64,000 bases of DNA from assembly GCA_006937955.1 (NCBI GenBank), contig SSNP01000007.1:2645896-2709895 (forward strand), written 5' to 3'. This document shows, piece by piece, positions 40,701 through 52,700 of the stretch; the first letter of the stretch is position 1, and every line of letters starts with the position of its first letter. The position numbers and the translations under genes were made by a program. The DNA comes from Pachypanchax playfairii. Its lineage: Eukaryota; Chordata; Actinopteri; Cyprinodontiformes; Aplocheilidae. A model generated the notes under the pieces. The model had not been told where the DNA came from. It saw only the letters and a list, made by a program, of their open reading frames with translations, and made no database searches.

Positions 40701-43700
40701 TACTTTTTAAAGCTCAAGTTGTTTCTGCGTATTAAAAACTAACAGGATTGATCAGTATCCTAAGCAAAGGATACTAAAAGGCAAATATTTAGAAGATCAA
40801 AAAAAAAAAGGTTACGTGTGGGATGAAATATGTTAAGTTCTAAGAAATGAACTGAAATGTCAGAGTAGATTGCTTCATTTGGTGAAAGTCCCCCGCATTC
40901 TTATGTTTTTCTCATTAACATCCTCATTGAGCTCCCGTGGACAGCTATCAGTGTCGAGAAAATAATATTTCATGATTTAATTTTCCTATGATTGTGTTAT
41001 TTTATTTTTATTCATTTTTTATACACTAAATATGATAATAGCAATGATTAGCCTGTCAAATGTAATAAGAATATTTTATTTTGGTATAATTTTTACGTGA
41101 ATAAATTTCAGTTTGTGAGAAAAACTAAAAAAAAAAAAAAAGAGATTGTATATTATGTATTCAAGCTGTGTATCAGCAGAATGAAGCAAAACCTTTGCAG
41201 CAGCCCTTAGTGAAAGGGCAATACACTACCAGGAGGATATAAAAGAGCAGGAAGGCACTGTAGCAGAGTCTGTAACTAAAGTTCATGGCGATCTTCATCT
41301 CCTTTCAGATGGGACAAATGAGGTTCATTGTTGGCTGCCTATTACTTTGTAGCACACCTCAGTAATTCAGTCTGACTCTGCTGATTTTGTCACAAACACT
41401 TTTCTCTCACAGCTCAGCTTAAGAGCTGATATATCCCACTTGGGAATTAAATGTGTCCTCTTATTACCTTTAAAGCATTGTCCCCTCCTTATGAGAGTAA
41501 TTCTACCAGAATCAAAACCTGCAGCAAATGGTTCATGAGGGCATAAAAACAAGAGCTGCAGGTGACAGTCAAATATAAGAAAATGTAACTTTTAATTATT
41601 CCTGACACATTCAACTAGAAGTTGTTGCTTTTATTTTTTCATTTCATATATTTCTCAGGCCAGGAACGCATTGGGATTGACTCCAAGTATGAGCAAGAGG
41701 GCAAGGTGCAGTTTGTGATTGACGCAGTGTACGCCATGGCCCACGCTCTGCACAACATGCACAGAGACTTATGTCCCGATCATCCAGGCATCTGTCCACA
41801 AATGGAGTCCACAGATGGGAAGACTCTGCTGAAGTACATCCGCAACACCAGCTTCAATGGTGAGAAACTAACTTCAAAAAGTTCCCTTCTCAGAGACTCT
41901 ATGGAGAGGATTTGTTTATATACATCTGATTAGAGTTTTCATGACATTTAAGCTGTACACTCACCATAGTAACCAAGTTAAAATTAAAATATCAGCTCCT
42001 TGTCATCGTTTCAGTCTTAGTAAATTTAACAGCGTGATGCAAATCTTCTGTCTTTGAAGCTCTGTTTTGAACTAAGAAAACTGAATATGAAAGAAAAAAG
42101 AGGCACATTAATAATGCTGGATCATGCATTTTTGAAAGAAAATGAAGAGTATAAAGCCTAGAGCCATTTCAGACTGGAAAAACTGACACCACCTGATGAT
42201 TTATGTGCAATATTTAGTTACCTGAGGGCTAGATACAACCTCAGTTTACATTCAGTTGCAGTCATATGTCAGAGCAGCATTTCTTAGACTTTTTGAGTAA
42301 ATAAGTCTGATGACCTTGCCCGCAGCTGAACTTTTACATTATTTATCCTTGAACAGAAAGGAAAAGATACTGAGCAATCAGTAGTGGGAAGCTGATAATG
42401 AGAACTGATCATAAATGCAGAAGAGAATGAAGAAAACTATCCAGCAGGGAGATGGGTTTTAAAAAGAGAGAAACCTCTGTCATTACAGATTTTCTACTAC
42501 GTATGTCTGCCACTGATCATTAAAGGGTGCTTTGAAGTACTTTGTGTTTTCACAAAATGCTCTAAAGAAGATCCAGCCAGCTATTAGATTAGACACAGCT
42601 AGGCATCAGTATAACCTCCTCAAAAAAAGTGGACTCAGCGCAACGTGTCACTTTTATTTAAATAACATATATGAAATGTGTACTTTGTGTGAAACGTCTC
42701 CCTTTATGTTTTTTTTCCCTCTTGTTTTGTTTCAATCTCTGTATTGACGGCTTATAGTTCTGCATACTTTCAACATGAAATTTCACATAAAGCGTAAAAT
42801 GAAAAGCCTTTTAATGAACAAAGAAAAATATAAGAAAAATCTTGCCTGATTTAAAGAATGAAAGGGATGCTTGTAGGTTCTCTTACTAATGAATAAATCA
42901 TTACTTATCATTAATTGAGTGTATCACTTAAAACAGACTTCTTGGCATCAGAGAATAAGTCAAGCTGATTTATTCTAAACCTCCAGCACTTCTTTAGTAA
43001 CAACAATAATTCCCATGATACAACTTGAGGTGTTTGAGTGCCGCAATAATCAAAGGAAATTTCCATCGCATGTCATTTTTCAATCAGAGATCCTCTTTTT
43101 GAGTTATGTTTTGTTTAGAGCAAGCCTCCATCCCACAGGCATCACTTACAGTCGGATCTGAAAGCGTGGGAACAACTGCTAGAAATGAGTCAACAGTTTT
43201 CACAACAATCAAGTAATTACACACTCTCAAGAACCGCTTTCTTTAAGCTGTAATACAACAAGGCACACCTCTTGTTGTTTTTAACAATGATGTTTTTCTC
43301 TATTGTTTTAAATCTTTTGACAATTCGTTGATTTGCTGTTTTGAGGGAAAAAATATCATTAAATGCAAAATGAAACATATCAGCATGAACAGGAACGCTG
43401 CTGTCTGCCAGTATTTTGTGAATTTTCAGGTCAAAATGTTTTGATTACAGAAGATCTTTAAGAAACACCGTATAAAAATATGCATCGTTGTGCTTTTGTT
43501 AACTTACATCTTGTTATTTGTAGCAATTGGAGTATGTATTTTGATTTTTGGATCATTCTGTTTAGTTTTCTGTGTTTTATTGTAGTTTGGGTTTTTGTTT
43601 CTTGTAGATCTCTGCATCATATTTAAATGACCTCATTCAAGCTGCTCCTTGTGTCTACTCATTAATCACCCCTCCAGTATATATACCCCTTGGTTTCTTC

Positions 43701-46700
43701 CGACTGTTATCAGATCCTCCAGTCGTCTCTATTGATATTATTATATTAGTTGATTAGTTGCATGGTGGTGGAGTTGTTAGCACTGTTGCAGTAAGAATGT
43801 CCAGGAGTCGACTCCCAGCCTGGGCTTTCTATATGTGGAGTTTTCTCTTGGTGTGCTGGTTTTCTTCCAGAAACCAAAATAAGCATGGATGTTCATCTTT
43901 ACATCCTCCTGTGCACACAGCTCAGCGTGACCCTGCACGGGATCAAGCATGTATGGAAAATGGAAAAATATATAGTTGCTTCTAACCTTTCCTATTTTTC
44001 TTGCCTTGTCTCGTTCATACTGATTTGGATTCTTTCTTGTTTTGCTGTTAAATCCAAGTTTCGTTCTGAACTTGCTTCAAGTTCGTCTGCATTTGGGTCC
44101 TTCCACCTTTCTCGAATAGTTATTTATCTTTAAGGACCCTGCAAGTTCTCGTCCTAAGATTCTGTTTTGTTGCAGAGTTTTATGACCTCAGTAGCATTGA
44201 AACGACAAACCAGATGATTCACAGGAGGACCTTCTGGGTTTTAGTGGTCTCTAGTTTCTCCTGGAGAGTTTGAAAAGAAGGAAAAGGTAGTCTGTAAACC
44301 GACTTTCTCAAACTCCATAGATGAACTAAAAAGCTGATTCAAGCACTCAATTAACTCAATTTATTGGACTTTACATAAATGGGTTGAGATTTTCTCAACC
44401 TGTATGAAATGAAGTTAACATATAAATTTAATTCATTTATGCTTTGCAAACATTTTTATATTGAGTCATTCAAACATGATCTGCAGTAATTCTTTAGAGC
44501 CTTAGTGGCCATCATAGACGACATACATAATAAAATAGATGTCAGAAAGGAAATCTGAAGTTGAGGCTGTGGTTGTTCTGAATTAAAGTTAAAATCCTGA
44601 TGTTTTTGTGTGAACAAATGAGGAATTTTCCTGAATAAAACTGATGTTTTTTCTGGGGTTGATTTCCATAATTCACATGCTTCTTACTTTGCGGCTGCAT
44701 ATTGAAATATTCATCACTGTCATTATATAGCAGGTACAAAATGGTTCAGGCAGTGAGAATAACATGTCACGGCAGAAGTCCCGATCCACACGTTTATCCT
44801 AGTAACACAAGCATGGGGCACAATTAATGCACGGCAATTATATGTTCTCTCCAGCTCCCTGCAGGATATCACAAGTAATGCATGCAAGGAAAATCTCTGC
44901 CAATTCAATAAAAAATTAACAAAAGCTTTTTGACAAACCAAAACCCATTACAATCATCACACATCAAATAACAAGAATTTTAATCACATTTTCATTTAGT
45001 TAAAACAGGAAAAACTACTATGATTATGTACTGTAGGAACCACAATCATGATACTCCATTACCACAACAAATGGTGCAAAAAAGTACAGTATGATTTCAA
45101 ACAATAACTTTCATAAAGTTTTACTAATTTTCATCAGAATAAAATAATATAGACAATATAGACAAACTGACTCAACTACAATTAGGTATTAATGCTTTAA
45201 AAAGGTCTTGTGACACCGCAATTTAGTACGTGGGGCTTTCAAGTTGTTTATTGATCAGCAAAGAACCTAATACTTTTCCCATCCATTTTCATAAGTAATA
45301 GGTCACATTGAAGAACCTTCAGCCCCACATGCCTAATGCACAGACGCCTGCATGTTTGGCTTCACTTTTGTAAAATAGAAGTAGATGGAGAAACACTATC
45401 TATTGTATAAAACAATCTTTGGTTCAGATGAAATGAGTTTTATATTAACAGACATGTCGTGGTTTCAATAGTGAAAAAGGAAGTGATGCATCTAGAATTT
45501 CCAAATAGTTGGTGAAGCTGGGAGAAATTCTCAAAATTCATTGTTGCATCAGAGATATTTAGACTGTCAACATTAGAACACAATCCTGGTTCTGCTGCAA
45601 TATGGTTCATGTGAAAAACAAATTATATTTTGTAAAGCAAACCTAGTGGAAGACTAATGTAGTGTAAAAATCTACGACATAGCATTTGAACAGCTATATT
45701 TGAGGCTTAAGTCTTATTAGCTGCTCCTTTCTCCTCTATGTAAAGTTCTCCCTGATTCTTTCAGGTGAGACTTCTCTGACTTTTGTCTGCTGCAGGTAAG
45801 ACGCTGACCACATCTAATCGCTACAGAATTCAAAGTAAATTTTCAACTGTTTAGAGCCGGTCTGCATCGGTTGCATTATTACAAAAGCTGAATAATTCCT
45901 CACTGAAGGAAGAAAACAGAACAAGACAGAAGCTTTTCTTCAGTGGTTATGTATGTTCTTGCTCTTCTGTCAGTAGTTCGGACACAAGTTGGATTTGACT
46001 AAGAGGCTCATTTTAAAGTGAGGCTGCCTGTTATAGATAGCTCATTCAGTCACATGCCAAGAATTTTCCTCGTCTGGGTCTGCTTTTTTCCAATGACGAC
46101 TTCCCAGATGGTTCTGTATTGCAAACCATCTGGCACTCCAGGTTAAGTATGTACAGCAGCAGGATATAGTATATATGTGGGAGCAAGATTCATTTAGAAG
46201 ATGCACCAAAAAAAGCAACAAAACACATCGTGATGCTGGATTCCAAACAACATTTAACTGTCATGTATACATTGATGTTCTTAGATTTATTCAAGTAAAC
46301 AAAAATAGATATTAAATAGCTGAATGAACAATTTTCTGAATCAGTTAAAATTGAAAACATTCATCTCTCTTAACAAACAACTGATGCAGTTTCAAAATGT
46401 TGCAAGTCATTTCGTAAACTAAGAAGCCGTGCAAACAAACTTTAGTCAGTGAAATGAAGCCTAAAAAGCTTCTAGCCTTTCTCTAATGTGGTCGCTATGG
46501 CAGCAGTGCAGAGTCTGATTTTAAGGTGGAACGAAAGCAACAGAATGTATGCAATAGCCTGTACAGTGCAGGAGACCTTAACTAAGTGCAGATTCATGCC
46601 TTTGATTGAGAATTAACTCTCTAGTCTCAATAACCATCTGTGCTTTGGTGCCTTCTCTGAATTCTCTGAAAACACACAAACTGCAGCGGGGAAAGCGACT

Positions 46701-49700
46701 CATTTTACCTGAGCCAAAAATAAGACTTCCATCTTTTTTTTTTTTCTGTCTCACTTTTATATCCTCAAAAACCTTTTTACTCCACTGGAGCTCCATCAGA
46801 CATCTCTCACTGCCCCTTACTGCATTTAGACGGGAACCACGCACATTATCTTGTGTACGTGCCTCTGCTAATGTATGTTTGAGAGCAAAGGGGTGTAAAC
46901 CTCCTTAGCTGATCTTCCCACTGTGCTGGAGTCACAGAGCTGAGGAGTGAGAGGCAGGGAAAAAAAAAAGAGAGGAAAGAATAATGATGCGAGAGAAACA
47001 CAGCAGTGGATCCCTGGTCCACCCACGCTGCTTAGCACAGCTCAGCAGCAGTGCACTTTTGTCATGTCTTAGTTCACAGCCACATTCAGATGCATAAATC
47101 TTTCATCTTAGACAGTGCTCGCACTAAGGAGTCTGCAAAGACCATTTTGTTTCCCTGAACATATCAGCTAAACAGGAATGAATTCCCGATGCCTTTATGT
47201 ATATACGCACACACACACAAAAACAGTATTTAATTATTTGTTCTAAACCTAAGGAGGCGCCTGGTGCCCAATCCTCCATGTCGCTTTACTCAGTGACTGA
47301 GTGTCTGTGAGCACGCTATAGGATTTTGCTGAGGCATGAAGTAAGAATGGCAACCTCGACACAACTTTTCCTCACAGAAGTCAATACCTTGTCAACATCT
47401 TTATACACCATGTCAACAAGTTTTCTGTCTTCTATTGTAGAAGCTGAAGTGACAGGATGGTGACTGCCACCCACGGAGTTGTTCGTTTGCTTTTCATATT
47501 GACAGCTCTCACTGCCGGCTTTTTTACGACTTCACATAAATTAAATCTCGACTGCTTCCAGTCTCGGTTCGTTTTCTGAGCTGACACATTGATACCTACA
47601 AATTAGTGTTGCACTTTTTTTTTAAGTGGATGGGTCAAACCATCTATAACTGCATGTGCTGTCACCTTACATAACAGCAGACATCAAGTGATTTGTGGCT
47701 CTGCATCAACATGGAAATTGCTACTTAAGGCAAAATAAATAAATAAAGCTTACACATGCAGCAGTGTCCCAATCTTAAAATTGAGTGAGTTCATGCCACA
47801 CAAATTCTGTAGTATTAAAATATTCTTTATTTTGCTTTCTGAAAAGGCCATTTTCCTCTTTCTGTCTCCACTTATCATGTTTTATAAAAAACTTTTACCC
47901 TGAAACTTTTGTAAAATGTTCAGACATAAGCGTCCTTGTAAAATAAAAGGAAGGACTTCAAATTCCCTTTTGGTTGAAAACTGAGGAGAAGGTGAAGTGG
48001 CCTTCAGTCCAAAAGCCAAATGCTCTGTTCTAGAAACAAAAGATAGCATGCTCCCAAAGTGTTTTGAACATATGCTACAGTCTTTCGACTTTTTATAGCC
48101 AGAGCTATTAAAAGCACCCAATTCCCATGCCAAGAGTCACCAGACTCCACTGTCCCATTTCAAAAATGGTATCTCCATTTGTACTGTACATGTGGACCAG
48201 TGCACGTACTTCCAAGGTGAATGCATGTTCTGTTGTCTCCCAGTGCTGTAAAATAGTTAGATTCACCTTATCTACTATGCAGACCTCATGTATAAAATAA
48301 AACACAGCCATTTTTCCATTAATGCCATTCATCATTAAATTTTGCAAGGAAGATCTCACGTTAACTGACATCCGCAGTAACACTAACTTGTGCACACAGT
48401 GAAACGTTCACACCAAGAGCTGACACAATTTGCTGGTTTGAGAGCTCATACAAACACAAAGTTAATTCATTACATTTCAGGCCCTTCTCACTGAGCTAGT
48501 TAGTGAAATTTCCAGGGCTCTGCTTGAGAAAGGCTGCTGCACACCATGAGCAGATGGGGACCATATGATGTTTTGGCTGACCCGTTTATCCTCCTTGCTT
48601 CCCCTGTTGTTGAACAATGTGTGACTGAAATACATGGCTTTCAGGGTGTAGAGGTGTGCTTTTACATATTTTTGAGCAGTGTGGTTAGTAATTTTCACAG
48701 TATATAAGCTGAAAAAGGGCATGAATAAGTGTGTTTTGAATGTGATAACTTATTCCTTTAGTGGTTATTGTGCAGCTGCAGTGGATGCATGGGAAGAAGA
48801 GGACTAAAAAAAGTTGGTTATTGATCAGCAGGGGCCTTGCTGGCCCATTACTTCTCCAATCCATTTTCATAAAGGTAAAAATAGGCCACTTTTGAGTTCA
48901 CATTGTAGTTTGAACACTCTTTTTTGTGTCGTACTGAAAGAGTTTTTGTGTGTTCTTAACAATGTCTCACACTTTTTGTCCTGCACTCATTTTGCTATGT
49001 TTTTTTCTCTTTTGTTTTGTACAGGTAGTGCCAATACCTCTGTTGTTTTTAACAAAAATGGGGATGCTCCAGGACGTTATGACCTGTTCCAGTTCCAGAT
49101 GACCAATTCATCCACCCCAGAGTACAGAGTGGTAGGACAGTGGGTGGAGAGCCTCCAGCTCAGAGTAAGATGATTACACGAGCTAAACTCACACAAGAAA
49201 AACAGACTTTTAGAACATTTGTATTTTAATAGCGGGCTGCACAGTGTCACAGTTGGTACCACAGTTGGTACCACAGTTGGTACCACAGTTGCGGGTAAGT
49301 CCTGGTTGCAAAAGCTAGTTACATGTTCTCCCCGTGCACATGTGGGTTTTCTCCAGGGACTCCAGCTGCCTCCCACAGACCAAACAGGTTAGTTGGCAAC
49401 TTCAAAAGTGCCTGAGGTGTGAATGGTTGTCTGTCTATATGTCACTCTATGACAGACAGGTTACCTGTCCAGGATGTAACCCCGTCTCTTGGCCAATGAG
49501 ATAGATGCCAGTTCCCTGGGACCCTGAACAGCATAAGTGGGCACAGACAATGACTGACTGTATTTTAATAGAGCACAATAGAGGTGCAAATATGACTCTT
49601 TTTTGACAGATGTACTGTTGCACTTGTCCTAACTCTATCTGAAGCATTTTCAGTTTCAGAAGAAGATTTCATCTGTGCAGTTTAATATGACATGCACCCA

Positions 49701-52700
49701 TTAACATTTCAGAAGGAATTCTTCGGGTGTAATTTTATTCCTCCAGTAATAAATTCAGAAACATGAACACAATCAGTTTAGTTGAAGGGTTGCAAATGTA
49801 AACCAGAATGTGAACAGATCCAAATGTCCAACAAAAGTTCTCTCAACTTCAGTCAGAAACTAAATGTTTTTGTCCTAAATAGCCGTTTTTTGTTTGTTTT
49901 TTAGTTTTCATGAGGTTTCAATATAAAACGAGAAAATAAATTAAGTAAAACTGAAAAAATATATAATGAGTGTTAAAATAAAATAAAAATACATTTGATG
50001 ACTGCATATTCAGATCTACCAGTAAAGAAAAACTTGGATAAGCCTGCATAAAATATGTCTCAGTGGGAGAGTTCAGTTCTAAAAAAAAGTAAGAAAAAAA
50101 CCTAACAGTGCATTGGAAGAGTTCTTTGTGTTGTTGGATTTCATTATGCTTACAGTGGATCTGTCAAAGAACAGCAGCACAGAGAGGGAGGAAGAGAAAG
50201 GACTTGTTTTCAACCCATGTGTCACTTCACACACTGTATGCTCAGTCTTTGGCAGCAGGGAGCTTCTGAAGATGTTGATGTAGTTGGAAACTGACACCTG
50301 AAGTATTGCACTCACCTCTGATGCTCCTTCTGTAACTTATTAGCTTCCCTGCAGGCTTTACTGTACATGGTGGGTCCATGATCACGTGTGTTTTTTGTTT
50401 TTTTTGTGTAGATTGAAGTAATGCTCTAAATCTTAATACATATTAATTACATCACATTTTAATATGTAACATTAACACAGATTAAACAGCAATGCTAATA
50501 TTAAAAAATAATTATGTTGTTAGGAATAATAAAATTGGCGCTTACCACATGCAGAACAAATATAAGCCAGTTCCACAGGATTTTGAGTAAAATACAAACC
50601 TAACTAAAAGATGAAGCTTAAATCCCACAGTAAAACTCTTTATAGTGTTACAGAAAAACTTGAATTATCCAAAAAAACACTATGTGACAGTTCCAGATTA
50701 AGCAGAGAGCGTAAACGCCAACTTTTTGAAAACGTTGGTTTGTAGCAACTATAATTAATAATTTTCATAAAATGTACTATGATTGTTTGAGTTCTTTAGT
50801 AGATACATTAATTTTAAAAGCAAAATATTGTTTCACATTACCTACATGATGGCAATAAAAAAATAAACTGAAATGACAAACCTACACATTTTGGTTTATT
50901 ATGAAGCCAAGAAAAAAAAAGATTGAAAAACTATGACATTTACACAAGAGAACCCATGAATAATAGCTCTCAAGAACTTAATAATTAAACTCCACTGAGT
51001 GGGATTTGATGGTACAGGTGGCAAAAATCCTGCTGCAATACAATTATATTCCAATGCAAAGGGTATTAGTTTGTTCAGTAACACACAAAGAGACTTTTAA
51101 TTGAACAGCATCGAGCATTTCATTATCTTTGTGAGCGTCATTAAGTATTTAGTGTAACTCTGTTTTTAGCTCAAATGAACCTTAAATTAACTTTACATTT
51201 AACAACTAATTTAAAAGAAAACTATCAGCTCAAAGTGTCAAAATTTGTTTCTGGTCACCATGGCAACAGGGCTGTCGGTCTCATTACTGTTTCCACTGTG
51301 TGCAGTCGGGAGGATTTCCAGAGAGCACACTATTCATTGTCCAAATAACAAATGGCACCTTCATGCCCTCTGATAAATGACAGATGATAATCTGCCCAGA
51401 CAGCACAGAAACAACACATTCGTCACACAGGTACACACATCACAAACACACTGCCGATGTGAGTGTGTATTCAGGATCTCTAATTATTGGCCACATATGG
51501 AGGGATTCCATCACTTTGTTAGACTCATTTTTTTATTTAATAGTATTTGTGCCTGTTGTGTTTGTTTTATCCACTAATTTAAATGCTACTGAATCACTTT
51601 GAGAAGTTATTTAGAAGTTAATAAAATGATGAAGAGTTTGAATTATTTTTCAGATTTATTATATCATTTGATTCAATCTACTCATAAAAAAATCAACTGT
51701 GTTTTTAAGCTTAAGTTTTTAGAAAAATGTTTTGCATTTTAGTAGAAAAGTCACACTTTATGATCAATATATGTATAGAAATGTAAATGAATAAATTCAC
51801 AAGCTTGATACAAGAGGACATTCTGCTATTCTTAATGTAAAAATTAAACTTTAGTGCAAAATGTAAATCAAAAAGCTAACACCTGGAAAATTTAATCTAA
51901 AGTTTACTTCTATTTCAGTTAAACAAACAGGATACAGTGAGTTTTTCTGTCAGTGATAAATGTAGTTGGTTTGAAATAAAGTAAAAAAATGTAGAAAAGC
52001 CTGTGAAGGACACCAGTTCAGTGGAAGGTCTTTGAATGTGGCCCACATGTTTGTCTTTACAATATTAAAAACTGAAAACATTTCTGGGTTAGATTACTAC
52101 TGTGGTCTGTGTGATCCAACCCTCATAATATCTTGTATGTATTTAAGTAAGAGGTATCGACTTGTTATTGGTTAATCAAACACGCATGTTAATTCCAGAT
52201 GTAAACTGGTCCTCAGTGTGCTGGAGATCAGGCGATTTATTTTGGGATTGTGTCATTTCCTGTAAATCTTTGATATTGCTTCTGAAAACAAGTTGATAAA
52301 GCTTTGATCTGCTGGTGCTTTTAAGCAGAAGTTCAGTACATTTTCAAAATAAATCAAAAGATCAGCTCAGAGTACTGTGAATTTTTTTATGCCCCAAAAA
52401 GATATGGAAATTCATCTTGTCATGGCTTTTTAGTTTGACTTATATGTTCAAACTATATCTTGCGCTTAAATCAAAAATACCTCAAGGCCTTTTTGACCTT
52501 CAAACAGTTTCTCCGTGCCTCAGTATACTGCAGTTTTCTTTTTCATGGCAAGAACATAAATCGAAATGGACCTGCAAAGTCAAATGGTTGCATTTTGCAA
52601 ACCCAGATTCCATTCTGCTCCCTTCTCATCATGTATTTCATACCTCACTGGCTCCTGTATTAAAACCTAATGCCTTTTGCACTTCACATTTATTTTTATT

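Larger units (their letters stand above)
41860..49024 (+). other. Intron between exons E and F (7.2 kb)
   Basis: GT-AG, phase 1. It contains an interspersed repeat with a nested SINE (43560-44120) and two related short segments (45241-45310, 48811-48905). A T-run sits at 46735-46745. The rest, including 41860-43550 and 45310-48810, has no feature I can support. Confidence 0.85.
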
